NCBI GenBank assembly: GCA_003104905.1
Contig: PQAS01000011.1
Location: forward strand, 1 to 56,092
Length of the DNA: 56,092 nucleotides
DNA from: Candidatus Methanoperedentaceae archaeon
GTDB lineage: Archaea; Halobacteriota; Methanosarcinia; Methanosarcinales; Methanoperedenaceae
Direction of reading: 5' to 3'
Position numbers and translations under genes: made by a program. The first letter of the stretch is position 1. The number at the start of each line of letters is the position of its first letter. This document shows positions 9,042-18,214 of this stretch, piece after piece. The notes beneath the pieces are model-generated. The model did no database searches, was not told the DNA's origin, and saw only the letters and a list, made by a program, of their open reading frames with translations.

Positions 9042-10622
9042 TCAGGATATTTTTCTTAATACGTTCTCTACTGTTCCCAGGGGACCAGCAGTACCTTTTT
9101 GATGATAACCGGATGGAGCATGACAGTTTTTGCATGTGGTCATACCGTGCATAAGATCACTTTTGATAAGTGAGGTATTTGTTACATTTACTATTCCGGT
9201 GCTATTTATATGGCAGCTTTCGCACAGGTAAACACTACTTCGTGACATATCTTTCTGATAATGACAGGTCCAACAATCATTGTTTGTAACATTTCCCGCA
9301 CCGTCGCTAATATTGATATCTGCATGACGGCCAAACAAAGAAATATTGACATCCTGAGAATGACATGCTATGCAAAGGATGCCATTTACTGATGTAACTG
9401 TGTGTCCATGTTTATCCTGACCACCATGACATTCCAAACATATCGAATTATTGTTTTTTTCCAGTGTTGTAAAACTATGGGAAGGTAATGTCGGCCCTGA
9501 TAGCGACTGTTCTCCCGTTAGGGCATGGCAACTTGTGCAATAAGGTTCAGAATTCCAGACATGTAGTCTGCTGCCTTCATTTATGATTATTTCTACCGCC
9601 CCCCCATTATAATTAATCGTATAATTGGCATCTGTATGGCATATTAGGCAGCCCTTGCTATTTACCGGTAAACCTGTAGTTGTATCGTTGACAAGGCTGC
9701 CATGAACGCTTGAGTTAATTTTTCTGCCAATATCTGCTATATGTCCATAGCTATCAGGGGGGACCAAATAATCATATGAATAATGGAAATTTGGATATCC
9801 TATCCAGGGTTGATCCATGTTCACAGCCCCGTTATGGCAATCCGTACACTTTGTAACACTTAATTCATGAGATTTAAGACCAAAGCCCCAAATACCATGG
9901 CATACCCCGCAATTAAAACTATTATAATAATTGTTCTCCCTCATAAGCCCCTGATCTCGAACTACCTTTGAGTGACAATTAAGACATATATGGTTAGGAT
10001 TTCTATCACTCCCTGTGGCGCCAGGATAACCCCCGGAAGTGAATGGATTTGAATGTCTTGAATAGAATTTTCCATCAGGAGGATCGGCAAATTGTGGTTG
10101 ATATTCACCCAACCCGACAAGAGTATCCTTTTTATGTGTCATGTTCTGTCCTGAGGGTGCTTCACCAAGAGAATATCCTTCAACGATTTCCTGACCTGTT
10201 TTGGGCGCAGGGTATGTGTTCCCCGAAGTCAGATGAGGTGGGGGAATGTCATTATCCCTCCCATGACACTCAATGCAGCCATAAGGATTTGTGGTTTTGT
10301 CCGGATGGCCGACTGGTTCGGTTCCATCTGATTGGTGACAACCCCAGCATATCCTGTTATCAGCACGTAATTCAGGAGAAACTATCGCATCAAAGTTGAG
10401 ATTGCGATGCACGGTACTGTTCAAATAAGCAACATTTATTGTTTTATTGCTAATTCCACCCGTGTCATGACAATTTATGCAGTCAGGACCTCCTGTTATA
10501 TCCAGATTATTTTGTACGTCAGCATATGACGGTCCAATAGCAACCAGATATAATATTAGATACAAAATGCAATTGAAGTGGAATATTCCATTAATTTTAT
10601 ATATATATTTACTATTATCCAA
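9042..10622 (-). CDS. Multiheme c-type cytochrome 3 (13 CxxCH)
   Basis: This 526-residue secreted protein has thirteen CxxCH motifs (CINCH, CWGCH, CIECH, CLNCH, CGVCH, CTDCH, CLICH, CTSCH, CLECH, CIACH, CWTCH, CESCH, CKNCH). The N-terminal 390 residues differ from cytochromes 1, 2 and 4. The last 110 residues, from DVNISLFGRHADI to LGTVENVLRKIS, are the common module. The signal sequence is hydrophobic (FNCILYLILYLVAIGPSYA). No ATG fits: the best start is TTG at 10622, with GGATAGGA 11-18 bp upstream. It has no anchor. It likely works with the neighbouring cytochromes in a haem chain outside the membrane. Confidence 0.88.
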   Translation of the reverse strand: MDNSKYIYKINGIFHFNCILYLILYLVAIGPSYADVQNNLDITGGPDCINCHDTGGISNKTINVAYLNSTVHRNLNFDAIVSPELRADNRICWGCHQSDGTEPVGHPDKTTNPYGCIECHGRDNDIPPPHLTSGNTYPAPKTGQEIVEGYSLGEAPSGQNMTHKKDTLVGLGEYQPQFADPPDGKFYSRHSNPFTSGGYPGATGSDRNPNHICLNCHSKVVRDQGLMRENNYYNSFNCGVCHGIWGFGLKSHELSVTKCTDCHNGAVNMDQPWIGYPNFHYSYDYLVPPDSYGHIADIGRKINSSVHGSLVNDTTTGLPVNSKGCLICHTDANYTINYNGGAVEIIINEGSRLHVWNSEPYCTSCHALTGEQSLSGPTLPSHSFTTLEKNNNSICLECHGGQDKHGHTVTSVNGILCIACHSQDVNISLFGRHADINISDGAGNVTNNDCWTCHYQKDMSRSSVYLCESCHINSTGIVNVTNTSLIKSDLMHGMTTCKNCHAPSGYHQKGTAGPLGTVENVLRKIS

Positions 10623-10632
10623 ACCCGATACA

Positions 10633-10640
10633 TCCTATCC
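10633..10640 (-). promoter_or_regulatory. GGATAGGA box upstream of cytochrome 3
   Basis: A single minus-strand GGATAGGA, preceded by AAAAAGG, lies 10 bp before the TTG start. A partial copy (GGATAAT) overlaps the start codon. Confidence 0.45.
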
Positions 10641-10671
10641 CTTTTTAATCATATGTAAGGTTAAATTGATT

Positions 10672-12933
10672 CTATTTAAATTTTTCCAATATTCTCTCCA
10701 CACGTCCAAGAGGACCTACATCGCCATTGAGGTGATAGGCCGGGGCGGTTGGGAAACCAGGGGTAGACGGGGCATGACATGCTTTGCATGTGGTCATACC
10801 ATGCATAAAATCACCTTTGATAAGTGAAGCGTTTGTTACATTTACTATACCCGTGCTGTTTATATGACAGCTTTCGCACAGGTAAACATTGCTTCGCAGC
10901 ATATCTTTCCTGTAGTGACAGGTCCAGCAGTCATTATTCGTGACATTTCCGACACCATCGCTAGTATTAATATTTGCATGGCGTCCAAATTTGGAAATAT
11001 TCACATCATCTGGTGAATGACATGCGATGCAATCGGTGCCTCCTGCGGATGTGACCTGATGCGGATCTCCATGACAATTGAGACATTCTGCAGGCGTATA
11101 TTGGGTAAATAACGGCTCCTGGATCGGATGGTTGATCGGGGCTATTGTATGGCAAGTGCGGCAGTTTTTAACCGTTATGTCGTGCATCGTATCATGACAC
11201 ATCCTGCATTGTATGTCAGGAGCGCCATCATTGTTGGTATCCACATGGGCAAATCCGGGAGACCAATCCGGGATTTGATCTGTTGTAAATGCTCCATTTG
11301 ATGCACCTGAGTTGTGACAATCATTGCATTCAGGTATCTTCGGAAGATTTTTCCTTTCTATGGGATAAGTGGATTTTATAGTATAGTTTATCGGGGCCTG
11401 GAGAATTCCTGACCATGTCCATCCGCCATTTATCAGGTCATAGCCATAGACTTCCAGTATCCATTCACCCGATAAGGGTGTATTATTTGAAAATTTTTCA
11501 GGCTTGTTTGTAAAAGTCGAACCATCGTAATATGGATAATCTCCTTTATTCGGACTAAGTGGCGTAGAGCGGTTTTTTGGATTAAAATTCGGAGGATAAA
11601 GATAAAATCCGATATTTGATGTTCCTTCCCAGTCAAATGACAGGTTCAGTGGTCCCCCCTGTGTTGTATTGATAACATAGTAATCGCTAAATTGCTGTAA
11701 GCTGGCAAAAGAGGGAGCGTATGCATTAATCGTATTACTGATTGTGTAATTGTCCAGCCTGTAACCTCCCGAAGGATTCGGCGGCATGAGGTCATTATGA
11801 CAATCCTTACAGGAAAGACTTATGTGCGTACCGCCGTTCAATTCTGCAGTCCCATGGTTGTATTGAGGTAACGGTGCATTATTAAAACCGCCCCGGGTAA
11901 AAGATACTCCATTGAATGTCTGAGGATCCAGGCTTTTATTTGTATGGCAATCAATGCATTCGATATTCCTGTGAGCTGTGTTCTGGTGGGGATTTCCCGC
12001 ATCTGTACCATCGTGCGTTATTTGTGTTATACCGTGGCAAAGATAACAGGCTGAATCCATGTCACGAGGTACGATGATCTGATTTGTCCTGTGCTGGTTT
12101 CCACTTCCATGGCAGTCTTCACATCCCCATGGTGTTACTTCGAAGCTGGTCTTTGCTGTCGTTGTTTTGCCATCTGCTATTGCAGTAATTATGGCAGTAT
12201 AGTTTCCCGGGAAATATCCCACCTTTGTGTCAGTCCCACCATAATAATATGTGAGATGACATCCATCACAAGAGCCCATATCGCTTCCTGAATAGTCCGT
12301 ACCCCCATAGAAGTAGAAGTTCCCACTATATAATCCGCTTCTGCTAATATCCTCTATGAGTTGAATCTGCGATGTATGATTTGAATAACTTATTCCATTA
12401 TATGTCCAGAACGTAATATTGGAAGTGACCTGAGCACCAGTTATGGGACTGCTATTATTGCCGCTATCAAGAAGCAGCGCATATATTTTATTTCGTTGGG
12501 TTACAGTTTCGAGGGGCGTAATGAAACCACTGGCTGGAGTCTCATCAAAAAATGTCCATCCCCAGCTTTTGTCTGTGCTCGAATCACCAGAGGCATTCGG
12601 CCCATATATTCCCTGCTGATACCAATTTTGTCCTGAACTGGTTATGAGGGTAATATTTCCAATAACCCCGGATGATGAAAACGACTGAAAATTATCCGGC
12701 ATAGATTGAAGTTTCTGGAAAATGCCGGATTGAGTGGTTTCAGGTTTTAAAACTTTATGTGTTTGGTGGCATTTTAAGCAATCAATGTTTCCGGTTTCAT
12801 TTTTAAGACCGTTATGTATATCACTGATTGCATACGTCGGTGATATTAAGATAATCAATATAAGCAGCGCGCAGTGAATCCTGAGAAAAGCAATCCTTAA
12901 CTTTGTACATTGTTCAATATCCAGCCTATCCAT
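10672..12933 (-). CDS. Multiheme c-type cytochrome 4 (14 CxxCH)
   Basis: This 753-residue secreted cytochrome has fourteen CxxCH motifs. Its layout parallels cytochromes 1 and 2. An N-terminal beta-rich region with the first haem (CLKCH) is followed by haems 2-6, then a PPC-like beta domain (FSDYYVINTTQGGPLNLSF) and the YPIERK linker. A C-terminal block of eight haems ends in the shared module (DCWTCH, LCESCH, TCKACHAPS). The signal peptide is LLILIILISPTYA. The start ATG at 12933 has a true Shine-Dalgarno (AAGGAGA) six bases upstream, next to a GGATAGGA-like box, so the box is not needed as ribosome site here. The gene is more diverged from 1 and 2 than these are from each other. Confidence 0.9.
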   Translation of the reverse strand: MDRLDIEQCTKLRIAFLRIHCALLILIILISPTYAISDIHNGLKNETGNIDCLKCHQTHKVLKPETTQSGIFQKLQSMPDNFQSFSSSGVIGNITLITSSGQNWYQQGIYGPNASGDSSTDKSWGWTFFDETPASGFITPLETVTQRNKIYALLLDSGNNSSPITGAQVTSNITFWTYNGISYSNHTSQIQLIEDISRSGLYSGNFYFYGGTDYSGSDMGSCDGCHLTYYYGGTDTKVGYFPGNYTAIITAIADGKTTTAKTSFEVTPWGCEDCHGSGNQHRTNQIIVPRDMDSACYLCHGITQITHDGTDAGNPHQNTAHRNIECIDCHTNKSLDPQTFNGVSFTRGGFNNAPLPQYNHGTAELNGGTHISLSCKDCHNDLMPPNPSGGYRLDNYTISNTINAYAPSFASLQQFSDYYVINTTQGGPLNLSFDWEGTSNIGFYLYPPNFNPKNRSTPLSPNKGDYPYYDGSTFTNKPEKFSNNTPLSGEWILEVYGYDLINGGWTWSGILQAPINYTIKSTYPIERKNLPKIPECNDCHNSGASNGAFTTDQIPDWSPGFAHVDTNNDGAPDIQCRMCHDTMHDITVKNCRTCHTIAPINHPIQEPLFTQYTPAECLNCHGDPHQVTSAGGTDCIACHSPDDVNISKFGRHANINTSDGVGNVTNNDCWTCHYRKDMLRSNVYLCESCHINSTGIVNVTNASLIKGDFMHGMTTCKACHAPSTPGFPTAPAYHLNGDVGPLGRVERILEKFK

Positions 12934-12934
12934 A

Positions 12935-13025
12935 TCCTATCTCCTTAAATATATTGGATATTGTATAATTTTATATATCCTATCCTTTTTTTAATTATAC
13001 AGAATAATTCTATCCAAATCTATCC
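12935..13025 (-). promoter_or_regulatory. Multiple GGATAG(GA) boxes upstream of cytochrome 4
   Basis: Minus-strand copies sit at 12935-12942 (AGATAGGA), 12978-12985 (GGATAGGA), 13010-13016 (GGATAGA) and 13018-13025 (GGATAGAT-like). They are spaced by about 10-40 bp. An AT-rich, TATA-like stretch lies between the first two. Confidence 0.5.
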
Positions 13026-13065
13026 AATAAAACATTGAAATGCAATCTATTTATAATTATCGTTT

Positions 13066-14940
13066 TCAATTTGTTATCTTTTTCAAAATATTTTCTACAA
13101 GTCCCAGGGGACCGACTGTGCCATTTTGATGATAACCGGACGGAGCATGGCAGGTTTTACATGATGTCATTGCATGCATGAAATCAATCTTTATAAGTGC
13201 GGGGTCTGTTACATTAACTATGCCGCTGCTATTTGAATGACAGCTTTCGCACAGATACACATTGTTCCGGTTCATATCCTTCTTGTAGTGGCATGTCCAG
13301 CAGTCATTATTCGTAACATTATTGTTACCATCGCTTGTGTTTAAGTTGGCATGACGGGCGAATTTGGAAATATTAACATCCCCGGAATGGCAACTGATGC
13401 AGTCGCTGCCCCCTCCTGCTGTTACACTATCAGAGTGGAAATCCACAGGTGCAGTACCTGTACTGACATGGCAGTTCCAGCACTCGCTATTATCGCTTCC
13501 CGTATACCAGCTATGTCTTCCCGAAGTGATCTGGGTCGCATTACCCCAGGCTTTTCTTATCACGGCATCGGTCTGGTTGTGGCAGAACACACAGTTTGTA
13601 GTGTCCGGCAGTCTATCGATCGTCTGTGTGAAATGATATGGTGTACTCCTTGAATCAGTATAGATTCGCTTGAATGCGTAAAAGCCGCCGCTTGCAGATA
13701 TATTCTTGTAGGAATTGCCGTGGCATGATCCTTCAAGAGTTGCGGCATTGAAACCAGAACATGAAGAAAATGTTTTTTCACCAGGAGATGGAGAGTATAC
13801 TGTTGACTGGTTTGGCACATTCACTGCGTCAGAGAAGTTTGTATGAGCATATACTTTGGGTATTGTTTCATTAATATCCGGCCTTGTGAAATAGTTTAAT
13901 ACCGGGCCGCTCTTATTTGAAACATGGCAATCTTCACATATTTTATATATAGTGTAATGTGTACCGTGGCATGACATACAGGCTTCATTTGTTCCGAACG
14001 GAGTGATGTCGTTATTATCGTCATCCTGCCAGTCAAATCCACTGTGGATATCATTTGGTTTTACAAGCGGTTGACTATGTAAGTCAGTTGCAGGGGTGGT
14101 ATTATGACAATTGTCGCAAAATGAATCATCCTGTGATTTTGCAGGATGTCTGATCAAATTCGCCCAGTATGCGCTTGCATTTTGTGAATTCTTATGGCAC
14201 AAGCTGCAATTTATGCTTGATCTAACAAGGTCTGTTCTTGATGCATAATGAGAAACATTAGCTGCCCGGGAAAAACCATAATCCGAAAATACCACTTTAC
14301 TTTTATCATGGCATCCTTCACAATTTGCATTTGAATCAACGAGCGCTGAATTTATTTGTTCAAAATAAGGCGGCTGGATGTGTTCGGATACTTTACTTTT
14401 GTTGATATTGGAAATTATACTTATATTTGTGAATGACAGGTTGGCGGTCCTGTTATGGCAATCTCCACATAAGTAGGGTGTTCTATAGTTTGTGGGGTGC
14501 TGACCTGTGGGTTCCGTACCATCACCATGACATGCCCAGCATGCTTTATCTATCGGGTCCAGGAGAATGGTCGAATTCACAGTGCCATTATTCAGGTTTC
14601 GATGTACGCCCTGCTTTATTGCTGAAGCGTCAATGTGTTTGGTCGCGCCTGATCCCCCCATATCATGACATAAAACACAATCTGTGCCGCCTCCTTCTGC
14701 CTGCATAATAATATTCGGTTCAATAACTCTTGATGCTGTTCCGACTTTATTCGGAATTGAACCTTCCGGTTCAATTGAAATAAAGTCACTCTTATGACAG
14801 CTTATGCAGTCATTTCCCACACCTTCAGGATGAATTTCTGATGCTCTTGCTTCTATCTCTCCACTTACAAGACTGACAGACAGCACTAGAATTTCAAAAC
14901 ATATTATACATACATATAAATTCCTTTTTATAAAGCTCAT
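13066..14940 (-). CDS. Multiheme c-type cytochrome 5 (15 CxxCH plus one CX11CH)
   Basis: This 624-residue secreted cytochrome has fifteen regular CxxCH sites and one expanded C-X11-CH (SSCSGFNAATLEGSCHG). The latter resembles the stretched haem motifs of Geobacter-type CxxxxCH cytochromes and may bind a sixteenth haem. Its N-terminal 490 residues are unlike the other four. The last 115 residues (DVNISKFARHANL to LGLVENILKKI) are the common module. The signal peptide includes CIICFEILVLSVSLVSG. It has no beta-sandwich insert or anchor. It is the most upstream gene of the minus-strand cluster, and each of the five genes keeps its own upstream region, so they are probably not one transcript. Confidence 0.9.
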   Translation of the reverse strand: MSFIKRNLYVCIICFEILVLSVSLVSGEIEARASEIHPEGVGNDCISCHKSDFISIEPEGSIPNKVGTASRVIEPNIIMQAEGGGTDCVLCHDMGGSGATKHIDASAIKQGVHRNLNNGTVNSTILLDPIDKACWACHGDGTEPTGQHPTNYRTPYLCGDCHNRTANLSFTNISIISNINKSKVSEHIQPPYFEQINSALVDSNANCEGCHDKSKVVFSDYGFSRAANVSHYASRTDLVRSSINCSLCHKNSQNASAYWANLIRHPAKSQDDSFCDNCHNTTPATDLHSQPLVKPNDIHSGFDWQDDDNNDITPFGTNEACMSCHGTHYTIYKICEDCHVSNKSGPVLNYFTRPDINETIPKVYAHTNFSDAVNVPNQSTVYSPSPGEKTFSSCSGFNAATLEGSCHGNSYKNISASGGFYAFKRIYTDSRSTPYHFTQTIDRLPDTTNCVFCHNQTDAVIRKAWGNATQITSGRHSWYTGSDNSECWNCHVSTGTAPVDFHSDSVTAGGGSDCISCHSGDVNISKFARHANLNTSDGNNNVTNNDCWTCHYKKDMNRNNVYLCESCHSNSSGIVNVTDPALIKIDFMHAMTSCKTCHAPSGYHQNGTVGPLGLVENILKKITN

Positions 14941-14944
14941 GTTT

Positions 14945-14983
14945 TCCTATCCCGAAATTTTCCATCCCTGGAATTTCCTATCC
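14945..14983 (-). promoter_or_regulatory. Paired GGATAGGA boxes upstream of cytochrome 5
   Basis: Minus-strand GGATAGGA occurs at 14945-14952 and 14976-14983 with a degenerate GGGATGGA between (14961-14968). The copies are about 16 and 15 bp apart. The proximal box is 4 bp from the ATG. Confidence 0.5.
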
Positions 14984-15020
14984 TGAGAAGTAAGGATGTT
15001 TCAATGAAGTATATATTTTT

Positions 15021-16013
15021 CTATTTGATGATAGCATCCACTACAACATGCCAGACCCCTGGCGCATATTTCTTTATCCTTCTCACACTCATGATATGCG
15101 CATGTCTTCCCTGTATCCCTGAGGCCTCCATTATCCTTTCAACAGGGCGGTTCTCTACAGCTTCCGGCACAGCCTCATGATAATGCAGTATCCCGCCAGG
15201 CAGCAGGGCGTCGATCCCATGGGGGAGATATTCCTGTCCATCCAGGTATCCCATAATAACACGGTCTGCCACGTTTCTGGGAGTTAGTTTCGAGCAGTCC
15301 CCTGATACGGATTCTACGATATCTCCCACTTTATTGAGTTTAATATTTTCTTTTAAATAATAAAATGAAACAGGGTTTATTTCTATGGAAATTATTTTTT
15401 TGGGTTTTGAGTGAACAGCCATTGGTATTGAAAAATACCCGATCCCTGCAAACATATCAACAACAGTTTCATTCCGTCCCAGTTTGCTCATGCGTTCTTT
15501 TTCGGCGAGATTTCCCTGGGAGAACATGATCCTCATGGCATCAAGCATATAAAGGCAGCCTCTTTCTTTATGAATTGTTTCAGTGCCGTTCCCTGCTATG
15601 ATCTCACGCATAGGCTGCCTCATTTGTCCGCTTATCCCCCTGTCAAGGAGCACGGTCTTGCATCCGGGATAAAGGCAGAGTAATGCTTCACCTATCTCTT
15701 TTCTGCGATGCTCCAGCCTTTCATTAAGTGTTACAATTACTATATCGCCAAGGATATTCCATCCCCTGGGTAATAATTTTTTTTCACTAACCGGAATATT
15801 CAGGCTGCTGACGAGTGTTTGTTTCTGTAAATAATATTCCGGGCTGTCCTGCTCAACAATCGTAAATTCAAATTCATCGAATGATTCCGTGACCGGGATC
15901 TCGATAAAACCATTCTTTTTCACTAACTTCCGGGTTTTATCAAGAGCTGAATCAAAAAGAAGTTTTTTGCGGACGGATTCGGATTCCTCAAAACTTACGC
16001 GGACAGCCTTCAT
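15021..16013 (-). CDS. taw2: tRNA wyosine aminocarboxypropyltransferase (Taw2/TYW2-like)
   Basis: This 330-residue protein of the Trm5/TYW2 class I methyltransferase-like family has an N-terminal RNA-binding part (about 1-110) and an AdoMet fold with motif I VVDMFAGIGYFSIP (about residue 187) and ISIEINP. The motif IV region reads ADRVIMGYLDGQEYL rather than the N/D-x-P-P of Trm5 m1G37 methyltransferases. This favours Taw2, which moves the aminocarboxypropyl group of AdoMet onto 4-demethylwyosine at position 37 of tRNA-Phe. It overlaps the homoserine dehydrogenase gene by 4 bp. A Trm5-type methyltransferase is the alternative. It is also the last gene of a three-gene run with hom and an ACT protein. 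Confidence 0.72.
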   Translation of the reverse strand: MKAVRVSFEESESVRKKLLFDSALDKTRKLVKKNGFIEIPVTESFDEFEFTIVEQDSPEYYLQKQTLVSSLNIPVSEKKLLPRGWNILGDIVIVTLNERLEHRRKEIGEALLCLYPGCKTVLLDRGISGQMRQPMREIIAGNGTETIHKERGCLYMLDAMRIMFSQGNLAEKERMSKLGRNETVVDMFAGIGYFSIPMAVHSKPKKIISIEINPVSFYYLKENIKLNKVGDIVESVSGDCSKLTPRNVADRVIMGYLDGQEYLPHGIDALLPGGILHYHEAVPEAVENRPVERIMEASGIQGRHAHIMSVRRIKKYAPGVWHVVVDAIIK

Positions 16014-17008
16014 GAATTTCTGACAATATACAGGATATCGCTAAGGATCGAGCTTGCAGTTTCGATCGAACCTGCACCTTTGCCGCTGATAGTGATCCTT
16101 CCTGCAAGGTCAGTTAATATTGATGCCACATTCTGTGTGCCTCCCACTGCAAGCGGATGGCGCTTAAGAACCAGTCGCGGCGCAACTGTAAGTTTGCCTT
16201 CCCTTGCCTCACATACCAGTTTGACAACATAATTATTCCGATTGGCAAGTTCAAGTGCTTCAGGCGTAATCTTCGTGATGCCTGTGACATCAACGTCCCT
16301 GTAGGTAGAATCCAGCCCGAAAATGGAGTTTGCAATGATTACAAGCTTGATGGCAGAGTCTATGCCTTCGACATCATACGTGGGATCTGTTTCCGCTATC
16401 CCCAATTCCTGCGCTTCTTTTAGCACAAGGTCATAGGGCATTCTCTCTTCGGACATTCTGGTAAGAATATAATTGCATGTGCCATTGAGTATTCCTTCTA
16501 TCCCCACAACTCTATTTCCAGCCAGAGCCTCATGGACAAGGTTAAAGATCGGCACAGCACCTCCAACGGTTGCTTCGTACCTGAAGAAAAGCCCATTATC
16601 CTGGGCTGCTTCTTTCAATTCATTGAAATGCAATGCAAGAGGACCTTTATTGGAAGTCACAATATGCTTTCCCGATTTAAGGGCAAGACGCATATTACCG
16701 AGTCCCGGTTCTCCATTATTGATATTTGTAGGAGTGGCTTCAACAACAATATCATGTTCCACATCAGCTATAATATCAAGTGCACTTCTGGTCCCGACTG
16801 CAACTGAACCTTTTTGTTTTTTTCTCAAAAGGGCGTTTTCAATATCAATACCTTCGGTATTTATTTCGCTGCCTTTTGAGTCGGATATCCCCACAACCCG
16901 CAGGTCAATTCCCTGTTTTTTCAGGTATTCCCGTTTTGACAGGATCGAACGTGCCACACCCTGGCCCACCGCGCCAAAGCCGATGATTGAAATTTTTACG
17001 GTCTTCAT
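16010..17008 (-). CDS. hom: Homoserine dehydrogenase
   Basis: This 332-residue enzyme reduces aspartate semialdehyde to homoserine with NAD(P)H, on the way to threonine and methionine. It has an N-terminal Rossmann motif IGFGAVGQGVA, the conserved VEATPTNINNGEPG and TSNKGPLAL segments, and the catalytic-domain signature EGILNGTCNYILTRM with DPTYDVEGIDSAIKL. It lacks the C-terminal ACT regulatory domain of longer homologues. A separate ACT-domain protein is encoded directly upstream with a 4-bp overlap and may supply feedback control. The next gene, taw2, also overlaps by 4 bp, so the three are co-translated. Confidence 0.93.
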   Translation of the reverse strand: MKTVKISIIGFGAVGQGVARSILSKREYLKKQGIDLRVVGISDSKGSEINTEGIDIENALLRKKQKGSVAVGTRSALDIIADVEHDIVVEATPTNINNGEPGLGNMRLALKSGKHIVTSNKGPLALHFNELKEAAQDNGLFFRYEATVGGAVPIFNLVHEALAGNRVVGIEGILNGTCNYILTRMSEERMPYDLVLKEAQELGIAETDPTYDVEGIDSAIKLVIIANSIFGLDSTYRDVDVTGITKITPEALELANRNNYVVKLVCEAREGKLTVAPRLVLKRHPLAVGGTQNVASILTDLAGRITISGKGAGSIETASSILSDILYIVRNS

Positions 17009-17517
17009 GCTCCCACCGAATTCAAACGAATAGGTTCTATCATGAGAAGATCTTTCTTATCTGCAACTTCTCTCATGATATCGAGCGCTCTGCCTAATTC
17101 ATCCTCGCCAACAGCATTAATTACCAGATAAGCTGAAGATGTTTTTTCAACAGCCGGCATTGAAAGCGACATGTCAACGACTTCTGCAAAGCCTGTTGAA
17201 TCTATTTTATCGATCGTATCTCCCATGTCGGAATGAACAATATGACCTATAAGAATAACAGAAACAGTTGACCTGAGTCTTTCTTCTCCAACCCTTGCCA
17301 CCTTTACGCCGCTGTTTTCAAGACGTACTATAAGATTATCCAATACCCTGTGCTCTATTTCAAATGTTATCTGGACCGGGATTGTACCGCGCGGGGTTTT
17401 CTCATCATGCTGGTGGATAACGCTCATGATATTCCCATGGAATTCCGATATTGGCGAGAGCGCCAGCACCAGCTGCCCGGGTATATCCTTAAGCTCTAGG
17501 GTCATCGAAACGATCAT
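17005..17517 (-). CDS. ACT-domain regulatory protein next to hom
   Basis: About 170 residues. The N-terminal half (MTLELKDIPGQLVLALSPISEFHGNIMSVIH) is a clear ACT domain, the small amino-acid-binding fold, and the C-terminal half looks like a second, more divergent ACT fold. It overlaps hom by 4 bp. Because this hom lacks its own ACT domain, the protein is probably its allosteric partner, sensing threonine or a related amino acid; this is inferred. Two starts are possible: GTG at 17526 without a ribosome site, or ATG at 17517 with GGGG just before it; the ATG is preferred. Confidence 0.8.
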   Translation of the reverse strand: MIVSMTLELKDIPGQLVLALSPISEFHGNIMSVIHQHDEKTPRGTIPVQITFEIEHRVLDNLIVRLENSGVKVARVGEERLRSTVSVILIGHIVHSDMGDTIDKIDSTGFAEVVDMSLSMPAVEKTSSAYLVINAVGEDELGRALDIMREVADKKDLLMIEPIRLNSVGA

Positions 17518-17587
17518 GTTCCCCACTATGCACAGGTGATTAATAAGTTTTTTTAGTGATTGAATTTTCCATTGAAAAATATAGATT

Positions 17588-17740
17588 TTACAGAAAATCG
17601 TCAGAAAAGTCTTTTTCCAGAGGAGGAACTTTATATGAATTCATGCACCCCAGTGTACAGAACATTTTTTCCCGAACTTGTCCACTCCGTATATATATTT
17701 CTTTGCTGCAATTCTTGCATTTGACTTCGATTATTTCCAT
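17588..17740 (-). CDS. Small zinc-ribbon protein
   Basis: A 50-residue protein with CKNC and a second pair CTLGC (spacing about 17), fitting a one-zinc ribbon. The ATG at 17740 has a good Shine-Dalgarno (AAAGGAG, 8 bp away); a longer form from 17776 is possible but less likely. No partner is evident. Such tiny zinc proteins are common in archaea and mostly of unknown role. Confidence 0.65.
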   Translation of the reverse strand: MEIIEVKCKNCSKEIYIRSGQVREKMFCTLGCMNSYKVPPLEKDFSDDFL

Positions 17741-17952
17741 GTTGCATTCTCCTTTAGATTCATTATTAGGATGCATTTTAGTTTACGGAAAATCAAGAAA
17801 GACACCGTTCCCAAAACATATCCTGTTTTAAGCAACCTATCAACTTACAAATACCACTGAATCTTCTGTATTGCTATAAAGGTTTAAATGGTTTTTGCTG
17901 AGGCAATACTTATATAGTTTATAAACGGTTGATACCTGTTTGAGGAAAAATC

Positions 17953-18210
17953 ATGGCAGAAACATTATTGGAAAACATTCTTTCATTCATATACACTATT
18001 GGACACTGGATAGGCGCAAAGATTGTTGAGCTCATTCAATATATTTCCGGAATCCTGATCCCGCCATCTGTTGTGGATGCCATAGGGATGCTTGTAATTC
18101 TTACAATATTTCTGGCAATAGCGGAAGTCGCTAAAAAAGCCATCTGGGTCGTTGTTGTTATCGGATGGGTATTCATAATAATCCGCATATTGATGCTGAT
18201 GATCGGGTGA
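17953..18210 (+). CDS. Small membrane protein with two to three helices
   Basis: An 85-residue hydrophobic protein with an amphipathic N-terminal half and two clear membrane segments (IGMLVILTIFLAIAEVA, then AIWVVVVIGWVFIIIRILMLM). A TATA-like CTTATATAGTTTA lies at about 17908 and GAGG about 7 bp before the ATG. It converges on the thiolase gene with a 4-bp gap. Function unknown. Confidence 0.6.
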   Translation: MAETLLENILSFIYTIGHWIGAKIVELIQYISGILIPPSVVDAIGMLVILTIFLAIAEVAKKAIWVVVVIGWVFIIIRILMLMIG

Positions 18211-18214
18211 AAAT

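Noticed and set aside
13351-13653. Plus-strand frame of 100 codons inside cytochrome 5
   Set aside because: It is antisense to CxxCH coding sequence and has no promoter or ribosome site.
16473-17033. Plus-strand frame of 186 codons opposite homoserine dehydrogenase
   Set aside because: hom is a clear, complete gene; this frame is its shadow.
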